This document shows positions 40,015-48,869 of a DNA stretch of 64,000 nucleotides, piece by piece. Position 1 is the first letter of the stretch. Every line of letters starts with the position of its first letter. The notes below the pieces were generated by a model. That model worked only from the letters and a program-made list of their open reading frames with translations, had not been told where the DNA came from and searched no databases. The DNA comes from Ligilactobacillus cholophilus (GTDB lineage Bacteria; Bacillota; Bacilli; Lactobacillales; Lactobacillaceae): contig NZ_CP127832.1 of the NCBI RefSeq assembly GCF_030389495.1, forward strand, positions 1,523,936 through 1,587,935, read 5' to 3'. The translations under genes were made by a program, and so were the position numbers.

Positions 40015-40734
40015 CTATAAGTATTTGCGTAGCTTTTTTTCTAATATCGTTAACATATAAGGTGTATAGAAAGCGTCTGTTCCGTTAGTTGTTTCTTCTA
40101 AGAACGTGCTTTCAGCCTCATGTTCTTTTGCTTCCATTTGAGCAATAAATTCTTCTGTTTCATCGACATTGGTATGTGCATCTTGCAACCCACTAAATAG
40201 TATTAATGGAGCACATTTATGTGATGGAATTTGAAAAATTAATTCTTGTGGATCAGGTAATCCATATGCAATTCCAGCCTTGAATCGTAATGGCAATACC
40301 CGAGCATCTTCAGCATTCCAATCTTGTTGGTTGGCAGTCAATACACACAAGCTACTCAAGAAAGCACCTTGTTCTTCTCCCCAAATAAAATAACGATTTG
40401 TATCAATATCAAATTTATATGCATGCATTAGTAAGTGACGTAATGCGGTTTTTATTTGACAAACTTGTTCTTGTGCAATTCCAGTTAATTGGTTAGTTGG
40501 CAAAATCGCAATCGTAAATCCATGACTCGCTAATGTTAGTAGTGCAGGGAAGTGGTAATTTTCCTGCTTGACTCTTGCTTTTTGTGTTACAAAAAGAATT
40601 AATGGATTGTATTTAACTTGATTGCCCTTTTTAGCAGGAACAATAATGTGCATAACTTTATGCGGAGCAAACTCAATATTTAAATTTACCTTCGGATACT
40701 GATCCTCACAGGGCTCTTTTAAATAATCACTCAT
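40015..40734 (-). CDS. Alpha/beta-hydrolase-fold protein without catalytic Ser and His
   Basis: 239 residues with the shape of the esterase/PHB-depolymerase side of the fold: a central nucleophile elbow at FIWGEEQGAFLSS and a C-terminal LILFSGLQDAHTNVDETEEFIAQM strand-helix region. The elbow reads G119-E-E-Q-G123 where GxSxG is expected, so Ser is Glu. The usual catalytic HG is NG (N217-G218) in TTNGTDAFYTP. It is unlikely to be a hydrolase; a binding role is possible. No signal peptide. The call of the fold is by pattern only. Confidence 0.6.
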   Translation of the reverse strand: MSDYLKEPCEDQYPKVNLNIEFAPHKVMHIIVPAKKGNQVKYNPLILFVTQKARVKQENYHFPALLTLASHGFTIAILPTNQLTGIAQEQVCQIKTALRHLLMHAYKFDIDTNRYFIWGEEQGAFLSSLCVLTANQQDWNAEDARVLPLRFKAGIAYGLPDPQELIFQIPSHKCAPLILFSGLQDAHTNVDETEEFIAQMEAKEHEAESTFLEETTNGTDAFYTPYMLTILEKKLRKYL

Positions 40735-40936
40735 TAAAATAAAAAACCTCTCTAATTTTAAAATTGTAACTTACTATATAAGTATAACATTGATGAAAAA
40801 AGCCTAAAGTGAAATATCAGTAAAAATTAAATTATTTCTACCATATATATGAGTAATTATAAATTGTTAAAATGCCTTAATTGATTTGATTTGCACCTTG
40901 CTTTTAACGCATAAATAAATTACACTTATGTGTAGT

Positions 40937-40974
40937 GTGAAACACTAAAAAACTTCAATGTTTCACGAGAAAAT
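40937..40974. promoter_or_regulatory. parS-like site with inverted GTGAAACA/TGTTTCAC pair
   Basis: TGTTTCACGAGAAAAT (40959-40974) matches parS at 13 of 16 positions. GTGAAACA (40937-40944) lies 14 bases upstream as an exact inverted copy of TGTTTCAC. It sits directly before rsmG of the noc-soj-spo0J block, where parS sites are commonly found. Confidence 0.5.
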
Positions 40975-40987
40975 GAAAGGAAATACC

Positions 40988-41710
40988 ATGACACCAGAAG
41001 AATTTAAACAGGCATTAATGGAACATGGAATTGAACTTACTGATCAACAGATGCAACAGTTCGAGACTTATTATGAATTCCTTGTTCAAGCCAACCAATA
41101 TGTAAATCTTACAGCAATCACAGCTAAAAAAGATGTGTATCTAAAACACTTTTATGATTCATTGCTACCAGTAATTGAATTACAGGAATTACGCAATGAC
41201 GTAACTTTATGTGATGTCGGTGCTGGTGCAGGTTTCCCTTCGATTCCAATGAAAATTGTTTTTCCACAAATCAAAGTAACGATTGTTGATTCTTTAAATA
41301 AACGAATTAAGTTTTTAGAAGAACTCGTTAGTCGTTTAGACTTACAAGATGTATCATTACATCATGCTCGTGCAGAAGAATTTGCTGGTAAAAAGAGCAA
41401 GTTCCGCGAAAGTTTTGATTATGTAACTGCACGAGCCGTTGCCAGAATGACAGTACTGACTGAATTATGTCTGCCATTAGTTAAAATCGGTGGAAAGTTT
41501 ATTGCGTTAAAAGCACAAAAAACTAAGGAAGAATTAGGGGATGCTACTAAAGCCATTCAAGCTTTAGGTGGGAAGTTAATTGCGGATGAAGAAACTGCAT
41601 TACCAATTACTCATGATGAACGACATTTAGTCGTCATTGAAAAAGTTAAGGCAACGCCAAAGCAATATCCGCGCAAAGCAGGAACTCCTAATCGGAATCC
41701 AATTAAATAG
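40988..41710 (+). CDS. rsmG: 16S rRNA (guanine527-N7)-methyltransferase RsmG
   Basis: 240 residues. NLTAI, then [20 protein letters not shown] (AdoMet-binding loop) and [17 protein letters not shown] are the GidB/RsmG signatures; the later RAVARMTVL region completes the fold. It methylates G527 of 16S rRNA; loss gives low-level streptomycin resistance. ATG 40988 is chosen because GAAAGGAAA is just upstream. It heads a co-oriented block with noc, soj and spo0J, as in many Firmicutes near oriC. Confidence 0.95.
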   Translation: MTPEEFKQALMEHGIELTDQQMQQFETYYEFLVQANQYVNLTAITAKKDVYLKHFYDSLLPVIELQELRNDVTLCDVGAGAGFPSIPMKIVFPQIKVTIVDSLNKRIKFLEELVSRLDLQDVSLHHARAEEFAGKKSKFRESFDYVTARAVARMTVLTELCLPLVKIGGKFIALKAQKTKEELGDATKAIQALGGKLIADEETALPITHDERHLVVIEKVKATPKQYPRKAGTPNRNPIK

Positions 41711-41732
41711 ACGTGAAAAGGAAGGAAACTTT

Positions 41733-42569
41733 ATGGCATTCTTTTGGAACAAGAAAAAACAAAGTGTTAAATCAACAGAAGATCATCCTGAGACACAAGT
41801 TGAAAAGATCGAGATTAAGCAAATTATTCCTAACCGTTTTCAACCGCGTCAAGTTTTCAGCCAGCAAAAAATTACTGAGTTAGCAGAAACAATTAAGGAA
41901 CATGGCTTATTACAACCAATCGTCTTACGTGAATACGAAGAAAATAAATATGAGATTATTGCCGGTGAACGTCGTTTCAGAGCAATTAAATATTTAGGTT
42001 GGAGTGAAGTTCCTGCAATCGTTAAAACTATGTCTGACAATGAGTCAGCTTCAATGGCAGTGATCGAAAACCTTCAACGTGAAGAGTTAACTGCAATTGA
42101 AGAAGCTCAAGCCTACCAACAATTGTTAGAGTTAAATCGTTTAACTCAAGCTGAATTAGCAGAACAATTAGGTAAAAGTCAGTCATTTATCGCTAACAAA
42201 TTACGTTTATTAAAGTTATCACAACCTGTACAACAAGCCTTGCTTGATCGTAAAATTTCAGAACGGCATGGGCGGGCTTTAGTGCGTTTAAATGAAGAAC
42301 AACAAAAACAAGTTTTAAAAGAGATTTTAAATCAACATTTATCAGTTAAAGAAACCGAAAAGAAAGTTAATCGCTTGATCGTTCCACGGATGAAACCTAA
42401 GAAGCCTAAGATTAAGGGTGTTTCTAAGGATGTGAGGTTAGCCGTTAATACAATCAAACAATCAGTTAAAATGGTCAAAGATACAGGTATTAAGGTTAAT
42501 GTTGAAGAAGAAACAACCGACGACGTTCAAAAGATTATTATTGAAATCCCATTGAATAAGAGAAAGTAA
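41733..42569 (+). CDS. noc: Nucleoid occlusion protein Noc (ParB family)
   Basis: 278 residues. ParB N-terminal CTPase motifs: QIIPNRFQPRQVF, GLLQPIVLREY and AGERRFRAIKYLG, then the HTH LTQAELAEQLGKSQSFIANKLRLL. The basic N-terminal peptide (MAFFWNKKK) resembles the membrane-targeting helix of Noc. It blocks division over the nucleoid by binding ATTTCCCGGGAAAT sites; a perfect site lies at 2109. It is distinguished from Spo0J by the separate spo0J gene following soj. Start ATG 41733 follows AAGGAAGG. Confidence 0.9.
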   Translation: MAFFWNKKKQSVKSTEDHPETQVEKIEIKQIIPNRFQPRQVFSQQKITELAETIKEHGLLQPIVLREYEENKYEIIAGERRFRAIKYLGWSEVPAIVKTMSDNESASMAVIENLQREELTAIEEAQAYQQLLELNRLTQAELAEQLGKSQSFIANKLRLLKLSQPVQQALLDRKISERHGRALVRLNEEQQKQVLKEILNQHLSVKETEKKVNRLIVPRMKPKKPKIKGVSKDVRLAVNTIKQSVKMVKDTGIKVNVEEETTDDVQKIIIEIPLNKRK

Positions 42570-42585
42570 TTAAGGAGTGATTAGA

Positions 42586-43353
42586 ATGGGGCGGATTATT
42601 GCGCTTGCTAACCAAAAGGGTGGTGTTGGTAAAACAACTACCAGCATTAACTTGGGCGCTTGTTTAGCTAAATTAGGTAAAAAAGTATTATTGATTGATG
42701 CCGATGCCCAAGGAAATGCAACTAGCGGTTTGGGAATTCGCAAAGCCGATATTAAAGCGGATGTATACGATGTTTTAGTCAATGAAACACCTATTACAGA
42801 CGTAATTATTCATACATCACGTGAAAATTTAGACATTGTACCCGCAACAATTCAATTATCAGGGGCTGAAATTGAATTAACTTCACAAATGGCACGTGAA
42901 AAGCGTTTAGCGGATGCAGTTTTACCAATTCGTGATAGTTATGACTATATTTTAATTGATTGTCCTCCTTCATTAGGAATGTTGACAATCAATGCATTCA
43001 CAACTTGTGATGCAATTTTAATTCCTGTTCAAAGTGAATACTACGCTTTGGAAGGTTTAAGCCAATTATTAAACACAATTCAATTAGTTCAAAAGCACTT
43101 CAATCCAAACTTGAAGATTGAAGGGGTACTTTTAACAATGCTTGATGCACGGACTAATTTAGGAAATGAAGTTGTTGAAGAAGTTAAACGTTTCTTCAAG
43201 GACAAGGTTTACCAAACAATTATCCCAAGAAATGTACGTTTATCAGAAGCTCCAAGTCATGGTATGTCAATTATCGACTATGATCCAGCATCTCGTGGAG
43301 CTAAAGAATACATGGCATTAGCAAAGGAGGTTCTAGCAGCTCATGGCGAATAA
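42586..43353 (+). CDS. soj: Chromosome partitioning ATPase Soj/ParA
   Basis: 255 residues. Deviant Walker A KGGVGKTTT (about 11-19), DADAQGNATSGLG, and Walker B YILIDCPPSLGMLT show a ParA-type MinD/Mrp ATPase. With Spo0J it handles origin segregation and, in Bacillus, DnaA control. ATG 42586 sits eight bases after AAGGAG, and the GTG at 42577 overlaps that site. The 3' end overlaps spo0J by 11 bases, implying coupling. Confidence 0.95.
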   Translation: MGRIIALANQKGGVGKTTTSINLGACLAKLGKKVLLIDADAQGNATSGLGIRKADIKADVYDVLVNETPITDVIIHTSRENLDIVPATIQLSGAEIELTSQMAREKRLADAVLPIRDSYDYILIDCPPSLGMLTINAFTTCDAILIPVQSEYYALEGLSQLLNTIQLVQKHFNPNLKIEGVLLTMLDARTNLGNEVVEEVKRFFKDKVYQTIIPRNVRLSEAPSHGMSIIDYDPASRGAKEYMALAKEVLAAHGE

Positions 43354-44209
43354 GAAAGGACTCGGACGCGGTATTAACGCGCTCTTTAGTGATTTTACTG
43401 AAGAAAAAGAAATTGACGAAAAAGTTGAAGAATTACAATTAAGTGAAATTCGTCCTAATCCATACCAACCACGTAAGACATTTGATGAAGAAAATCTTCA
43501 TGATTTAGCAGAATCAATTCGTAAAAATGGTGTTTTCCAACCAATCATTGTGCGGAAATCAAGTGTAATGGGATACGAAATTATCGCCGGTGAACGTCGT
43601 TTTAGAGCTTCTAAAATGGCTAATCAAGACAAGATTCCAGCAATTGTACGTGCTATCGATGATGAACAAATGATGGAAATTGCAGTCTTGGAAAACCTCC
43701 AACGTGAAGATTTAAGTCCATTAGAAGAAGCTCAAGCATACAGTACTTTAATGGAAAACTTAAAGATCACTCAATCTGAATTATCAGAACGATTAGGTAA
43801 ATCACGTCCATATATTGCTAATTACTTGCGTTTATTAGACTTGCCTACTGAAGTTAAAAGTATGCTTCAAAATGGACAACTTTCAATGGGACAAGCACGG
43901 ACTTTATTAGCTTTAAAAGATAAAGATAAGCTCGTTGATTTAGCTAAAAGAACAGTCAAAGAGAATTTAACAGTGCGTCAATTGGAACAAATTGTTAATG
44001 AAATGAACGGCAAGAAGAAAATCAAAAAAGATAAAAAGAAAAAATTATCACCATACTTGCTTGAAAGCCAAACTCAATTACAAGAGAAGTTTGGAACTAA
44101 AGTGGCGATTAAAGCCAACGAAAAAACTGGTAAGGGTAAGATTGAAATCAGTTATCTTTCAACAGAGGACTTTAACCGTATTTTAGATGTATTAAACATT
44201 GAATTATAA
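43343..44209 (+). CDS. spo0J: Chromosome partitioning protein Spo0J/ParB
   Basis: 288 residues. KGLGRGINALFSD at the N-terminus is the ParB signature that stimulates ParA; then IRPNPYQPRKTFDE, GVFQPIIVRKS and the CTP-binding GERRFRASKMA, HTH ITQSELSERLGKSRPYIANYLRLL, and a C-terminal dimer domain after a lysine-rich linker. It loads as a clamp at parS and recruits condensin. AAGGAGG lies inside soj, 12 bases from ATG. Confidence 0.95.
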   Translation: MANKKGLGRGINALFSDFTEEKEIDEKVEELQLSEIRPNPYQPRKTFDEENLHDLAESIRKNGVFQPIIVRKSSVMGYEIIAGERRFRASKMANQDKIPAIVRAIDDEQMMEIAVLENLQREDLSPLEEAQAYSTLMENLKITQSELSERLGKSRPYIANYLRLLDLPTEVKSMLQNGQLSMGQARTLLALKDKDKLVDLAKRTVKENLTVRQLEQIVNEMNGKKKIKKDKKKKLSPYLLESQTQLQEKFGTKVAIKANEKTGKGKIEISYLSTEDFNRILDVLNIEL

Positions 44210-44231
44210 TTTGTCCGATGAGGTGAACTTA

Positions 44232-44423
44232 ATGAAAGACTATGATTTAAATGATATTGTAGAAATGAAAAAGGCTCATCCTTGTGGTGCTAATCAATGG
44301 AAGATAATACGAATGGGCATGGATATTAAAATTGAATGCACAAACTGCAATCATTTAGTGATGATGCCACGGCGTGAATTTGAACGCAAACTCAAGAAAA
44401 TTTTAATTAAAGCAAACAACTAG
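44232..44423 (+). CDS. DUF951 family zinc-ribbon-like protein
   Basis: 63 residues. YDLNDIVEMKKAHPCGANQWKIIRMGMDIKIECTNCNHLVMMPRREFER is the whole DUF951 domain, with three cysteines (one in PCG, two in CTNC) and nearby His that could bind zinc. Function unknown. It lies between spo0J and ychF in almost all lactobacilli. ATG 44232 is fixed by GAGGTG seven bases before; the longer frame begins inside spo0J. Confidence 0.85.
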   Translation: MKDYDLNDIVEMKKAHPCGANQWKIIRMGMDIKIECTNCNHLVMMPRREFERKLKKILIKANN

Positions 44424-44438
44424 AAAGAAGTGTTCTCA

Positions 44439-45548
44439 ATGGCCTTAACAGCCGGAATCGTTGGTTTACCTAACGTTGGTAAGTCAACATTATTTAATGC
44501 AATTACCAAAGCGGGTGCTGAAATGGCAAACTACCCCTTTGCTACAATCGATCCTAACGTTGGAATGGTTGAAGTTCCAGATAAACGTTTAGCACGTATC
44601 GATGAAATTATTCCTGCAAAGAAAATCGTACATACTACATTTGAATTTACTGATATTGCTGGAATCGTAAAGGGTGCAAGTAAGGGTGAAGGTTTAGGAA
44701 ACAAGTTCCTTGAAAATATTCGCCAAGTAGATGCAATTGTTCACGTAGTCCGTGCTTTTGATGATGATAACATCACTCACGTTTCTGGTAAGGTTGATCC
44801 AATTGATGATATCAATACAATCAACTTAGAATTAGTTTTAGCTGACTTGGATTCAATCAACAAACGCTATACTCGTGTTGAAAAAGTAGCTAAAACAGGT
44901 CGTGATAAAGAAGCTCAAGCAGAATTTGCTGTTCTTCAAAAAATCAAACCAGTCTTAGAAGAAGGCAAGCCAGTTCGTTCAATCGAATTTAATGATGAAG
45001 AACAAAAAATCGTTAAAGGATTATTCTTATTAACATCTAAGCCAGTGTTATACGTTGCTAACATTGCTGAAGATGACATGGCAGATCCTGATGCAAACAA
45101 GTACATGCCACAAATCAAAGAATACTTAGCTGAAAATGATCCTGGTTCAGAAGTAATCGGCGTTGCTGCTGGTACAGAAGAAGAAATTGCTGAAATGGAT
45201 GAAGAAGAAAAGAAAGAATTCCTTGAAATGGAAGGCGTTGACGAACCTGGTTTAAATCGTTTGATTCGTGCTTCATACAAGTTATTAGGATTAGAAACAT
45301 TCTTCACAGCTGGGGGCAAAGAAACACGTGCTTGGACATTCAAGCGTGGTATGAAAGCACCAAAAGTTGCGGGAATCATTCACTCTGATTTTGAACGTGG
45401 ATTTATTCGCGCTGAAACAGTTTCATTTGATGATTTGGATAAATATGGTAGTATGCAAGCTGTAAAAGAAGCAGGTAAGATGCGTCTTGAAGGTAAAGAT
45501 TATGTGGTTCAAGACGGCGATATTATCGAATTTAGATTTAATGTCTAA
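44439..45548 (+). CDS. ychF: Redox-regulated ATPase YchF
   Basis: 369 residues. An Obg-like P-loop GLPNVGKSTLF (about 8-18), DIAGIVKGASKGEGLGNKFL as switch II, and a C-terminal TGS domain ending DYVVQDGDIIEFRFNV. The G4 motif reads NIAE rather than NKxD, which explains ATP preference over GTP in the family. It binds ribosomes. ATG 44439 is preferred to GTG 44430. Confidence 0.95.
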   Translation: MALTAGIVGLPNVGKSTLFNAITKAGAEMANYPFATIDPNVGMVEVPDKRLARIDEIIPAKKIVHTTFEFTDIAGIVKGASKGEGLGNKFLENIRQVDAIVHVVRAFDDDNITHVSGKVDPIDDINTINLELVLADLDSINKRYTRVEKVAKTGRDKEAQAEFAVLQKIKPVLEEGKPVRSIEFNDEEQKIVKGLFLLTSKPVLYVANIAEDDMADPDANKYMPQIKEYLAENDPGSEVIGVAAGTEEEIAEMDEEEKKEFLEMEGVDEPGLNRLIRASYKLLGLETFFTAGGKETRAWTFKRGMKAPKVAGIIHSDFERGFIRAETVSFDDLDKYGSMQAVKEAGKMRLEGKDYVVQDGDIIEFRFNV

Positions 45549-45595
45549 AATAATATTTAACTACGCAATCTGAATATAGAAGGGAATTTAATACA

Positions 45596-46312
45596 GTGTC
45601 AGAAGATATTCGTCAAAAAAATCAAGCGGCAGCACGCAAACAAGCAGAAGTTCGTGAAAAAGAACGCCAAGAAAAAATTATTGAAATCAATAATCACTTT
45701 TCAGATTTAACTAAGCGAAATGCAGAATACATGATTAAGCTTACAAAAGCTTTAACAGATTTAGGTTATGATCCTGAAAAGCGTGCAACAGCTTTACATG
45801 AAGTTTATGAAGAATTAAAAGTAAAGCAAAAGCAAGGGATGACAGCGGTCAAGTTATATGGTCCAGTTTCTAAAAAAGCAGATGATATTATTAATGGGCC
45901 TAAGAAGATGAAAGCACAACAACCACCTAAATTCTGGGAAATGGCTTTAGATAATGGACTTTTGATGTTTGCAATGTTCTGTGCAATGTACGGTATTTTA
46001 GGTCTATTTTCAAAGACACCATCAGCTGATGCTGGTTGGATCACACTCTTCTCAACAGCTATTATTGCTGGTTTAGGTTTAGCTGGATTCTATAAAGTTA
46101 TGGGAGATCGTAAAGCTAAGCACCGTATTTTACGCGGAATTGGTGCATTCTTGATGTTACTTGCCGTTTGGTTCTTAGCATTTGCATTGATTGCACGTAT
46201 TCCAAGTCAAATCAACCAACCATTGAATCCAATTGTAGACTTCATTTTAGCAGCTGCTGGATTTGGAATTCGTTACGTATTAAAGAAGAAATTAGGTATT
46301 CGTTCTAACTAA
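45596..46312 (+). CDS. DUF1129 family membrane protein
   Basis: 238 residues. The first ~100 are charged and alpha-helical (coiled coil likely), followed by four hydrophobic helices (about 118-225) and a basic tail. It belongs to DUF1129 (YberC-like) as far as pattern allows, a family regularly placed after ychF in lactobacilli. Function unknown. The start is GTG 45596 with AGAAGGG ten bases upstream. A strong terminator ends the whole rsmG block. Confidence 0.8.
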   Translation: MSEDIRQKNQAAARKQAEVREKERQEKIIEINNHFSDLTKRNAEYMIKLTKALTDLGYDPEKRATALHEVYEELKVKQKQGMTAVKLYGPVSKKADDIINGPKKMKAQQPPKFWEMALDNGLLMFAMFCAMYGILGLFSKTPSADAGWITLFSTAIIAGLGLAGFYKVMGDRKAKHRILRGIGAFLMLLAVWFLAFALIARIPSQINQPLNPIVDFILAAAGFGIRYVLKKKLGIRSN

Positions 46313-46318
46313 TCTTTG

Positions 46319-46348
46319 AAAAAGCACGACATTTGTCGTGCTTTTTTT
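46319..46348 (+). terminator. Terminator of the segregation block
   Basis: AAAAGCACGACA/TGTCGTGCTTTTTTT hairpin. Confidence 0.9.
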
Positions 46349-46513
46349 GTTTAAAAATAAAGAAACTCTAAAGTATTCCTTTGAAAATTTCTAAGTAAAA
46401 CATTTGCCTTTGTGTTTCATGATATGATGTGGATGAACACAAAAGTTATTGGTGTTTAGAGGGAAAGTAAGTATTAGTAGTTAAATAAAATTTATATCAA
46501 GAGAGGGACATAA

Positions 46514-48388
46514 ATGAATAATAGATTCAAAGGTTTATTAATGAGTTCGGTTATCCTTGGCGGAACAGTTGCTTGTGCAGCCGTAGGAACTATTAAGCCA
46601 AAGGTTAAGGCGACAGGTGTTACAAATGTTCTTGCAGCAAAAGCATCATCAACTATGACAGTCGAAGATGCACAACAACAGTTAGAAAATGCAAAAACAT
46701 CATTAACTGAAGCTCAAAATACATTGCAGTCATTAAATGACAAGGAAGATCAAATTAATGCTGAAAGAGTAGCATTAGAACAAAAACAAGAAGAATTGCA
46801 AAACCAAATGAATAGTGCATTGGATAGTAGTTCTGATTCATCTACAATTAGTTCAATACATGACCAACTTATAGCTGTTGGGACTCAGTTAACTAATAAT
46901 TCAAAAGAACATAGTGATCTAGCAGATCAAATTAAAACTGCTGAGCAAAATGTTGCAAGTGCACAACAAGCAGTTAAAGAAGCACAACAAGCATATGATG
47001 ATGCAGTAGCAGCTGCAAGCAGTTCATCATCAAGTGAAACAGAATCCACAAGTAGCTCATCAAATTCAGATAGCACAAGTTCATCTGCTAGTGATGACAC
47101 AACAAGCTCATCAAGTAGTGAAGATACATCAAATGATGAAAGTTCAAGTAGCATAATCGATTCAAGTTCATCATCAGTTGAAAGTAGTTCAACATCTACA
47201 AGTAGTTCGAGCTCTGATGAAGTGTCAAGTTCATCAAGTAGCGTGACAAGCTCGTCATCAGCTACAAGTAGCTCTTCAACAGACCCAGTGGAACAAGCAA
47301 AGCAAAATTTGGATGCAGCAAATGAAAAATTAGCAACGGCAGAACAAAATTATAGTGATGCACAACAAGCATATGATGCTGCTAAAACTGCACATGAAAA
47401 GGCTTCAAATGATGTACTTAAAGCTGAAAATGATTTATCAGAATTAGAAAGTCAAAATCCACAAGATGCAGAAGCTATACAAAAAGCAAAAGAAGCTTTA
47501 GAACAAGCAGACCAAGCTTTTAGTGAAGCACAACAAAATTATGATAGAAAGAGCAGTGCATTAAGAAATGCTAAATCAGCTTTAGAACAAGCAAAGCAAG
47601 AACAAGCAGCAGCACAACAAGCATATGATGACGCAGTAGCGGCTGCAAGCAGTTCATCATCAAGTGACACAACAAGCTCATCTGCTAGCGATGATACAAC
47701 AAGTTCATCAAGTAGTGAAAGTACATCGGATAATGAAAGTTCAAGCAGCATAATTGATTCAAGTTCATCATCAAGTGATAACAACACAGGTTCAACAAGT
47801 AGCTCATCAAACTCAGATAGCACAAGCTCATCTGCTAGCGATGATACAACAAGTTCATCAAGTAGCGAAAGTACATCAAATGATGAAAGTTCAAGCAGCA
47901 TAATTGATTCAAGTTCATCATCAAGTGACCAAACAATTGGTACAACAAGTTCATCATCATCAAATGATCAAACAAATGATACTACAAGTAGTTCATCAAG
48001 TTCTGAAGGACCAAGCTCATCAAGTAGCTCATCAGAACAACCAACAGGACCAAGTTCATCATCAAGCCGCCCAGGTTCAACATCTGGTGATAAAGAAAAT
48101 GGTGGTAGCCACAGCAATGGTAGTTCAATCAGTGCAACAAGCTCATCATCAAGCAATACTGATACTACACAAAATACAACAAGTGGTTCAGCAACAACTG
48201 AAGGTCAAACTCAACAAGAATCAACAGAATCAACATCAAGCAACAATGCTGTAGATTCTTCAGAACAAAGCGAAAGCAACTTACCACAAACAGGTGAAAC
48301 TACAAACCGTGGTTTATTAATCTTAGGTGGTGCAATGGCATTAATCGCTGCAACATTTGCTGGAAGATTAATCTGGAAGAAAAAATAA
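46514..48388 (+). CDS. LPQTG surface protein with alternating coiled coils and Ser-rich blocks
   Basis: 624 residues. A signal peptide (1-about 38) precedes coiled coil 1 (VEDAQQQLENAKTSLTEAQ... about 50-165), a Ser/Thr/Asp stalk, coiled coil 2 (VEQAKQNLDAANEKLATAEQ... about 258-375), a longer Ser stalk to about 580, then LPQTGE, a hydrophobic helix and KKK. The block QQAYDDAVAAAS followed by Ser-rich sequence occurs after each coil, showing internal duplication. Sortase A should anchor it. The coils resemble wall-spanning or host-binding segments; no ligand domain is visible. GAGAGGGAC precedes ATG. Confidence 0.85.
   Translation: MNNRFKGLLMSSVILGGTVACAAVGTIKPKVKATGVTNVLAAKASSTMTVEDAQQQLENAKTSLTEAQNTLQSLNDKEDQINAERVALEQKQEELQNQMNSALDSSSDSSTISSIHDQLIAVGTQLTNNSKEHSDLADQIKTAEQNVASAQQAVKEAQQAYDDAVAAASSSSSSETESTSSSSNSDSTSSSASDDTTSSSSSEDTSNDESSSSIIDSSSSSVESSSTSTSSSSSDEVSSSSSSVTSSSSATSSSSTDPVEQAKQNLDAANEKLATAEQNYSDAQQAYDAAKTAHEKASNDVLKAENDLSELESQNPQDAEAIQKAKEALEQADQAFSEAQQNYDRKSSALRNAKSALEQAKQEQAAAQQAYDDAVAAASSSSSSDTTSSSASDDTTSSSSSESTSDNESSSSIIDSSSSSSDNNTGSTSSSSNSDSTSSSASDDTTSSSSSESTSNDESSSSIIDSSSSSSDQTIGTTSSSSSNDQTNDTTSSSSSSEGPSSSSSSSEQPTGPSSSSSRPGSTSGDKENGGSHSNGSSISATSSSSSNTDTTQNTTSGSATTEGQTQQESTESTSSNNAVDSSEQSESNLPQTGETTNRGLLILGGAMALIAATFAGRLIWKKK
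46974..47920 (+). repeat. Duplicated coil-end plus Ser-stalk module
   Basis: The DNA around 46980-47170 (CAACAAGCATATGATGA, then the SSS/DDTTSSSS/SIIDSSSS stalk) recurs from about 47615 and again in part from 47800 to 47920, with long identical stretches, so slippage or recombination is likely. Confidence 0.7.
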
Positions 48389-48409
48389 TAAGCTTAAATA
48401 GCGTTATTA

Positions 48410-48442
48410 AAGCAAGTTGGAGAATTTCCAACTTGTTTTTTA
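48410..48442 (+). terminator. Terminator of the coiled-coil LPQTG gene
   Basis: AAGCAAGTTGGA/TCCAACTTGTTTTTT. Confidence 0.85.
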
Positions 48443-48741
48443 TTGTGCAAAAGATTACAAGAGTATTACAGATTTTACGAAAACCAGGATATTTGAAAAA
48501 CTAAATTAAATTCTTGCAAATATTAGTACGTTAACATAAAGAATATAAGGACTAAGGAAAAATTAGTTCTTAATATTTCAAGCAGGATTCTATAAAACGA
48601 TCTTTAATAAAGTACACTATACCTTAAAAAAGAGTGTATTATTGTGTGGGCATAAGATAGGGGAATATAGAAACTGTTTGGAAATGACTCTACTTGGGGA
48701 GTTAAGGTAAGGTTTTCTGGCAAAAGAAAATTTTAAAAATG
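48443..48741. other. Gene-free 300 bases between two terminators
   Basis: AT-rich with no convincing frame. It holds TTGCAA-17-TAAAGA at about 48513-48541 as a possible plus promoter, and TACACT/AGTGTA and ACTC/GAGT hairpins. On the minus strand it has AACTCCCCAAG and TTCCCC segments. A short untranslated RNA is possible, but I see no complete promoter-to-terminator unit. Confidence 0.3.
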
Positions 48742-48782
48742 AAAAAGAAGCATTTTATCGATTGGATAAAATGCTTCTTTTT
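48742..48782. terminator. Bidirectional terminator
   Basis: GAAGCATTTTATC/GATAAAATGCTTC with A-runs and T-runs outside; serves the minus-strand kinase gene. Confidence 0.85.
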
Positions 48783-48869
48783 GCAATGATTTGTAAACAT
48801 TAATTTGTATTTTTATTATACCTAAATAAATCGAAAAAAATTGCTAATTAATTAAAATTTATATTTTAT

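Noticed and set aside
35659..46312. Replication origin near the soj-spo0J block
   Set aside because: No dnaA, dnaN, rpmH or mnmG gene and no dense DnaA-box array with AT-rich 13-mers is present; only scattered boxes are seen.
48443..48741. Pheromone precursor gene (AgrD-like) near the first kinase
   Set aside because: No short frame with a ribosome site and a Cys-containing peptide was found on either strand.
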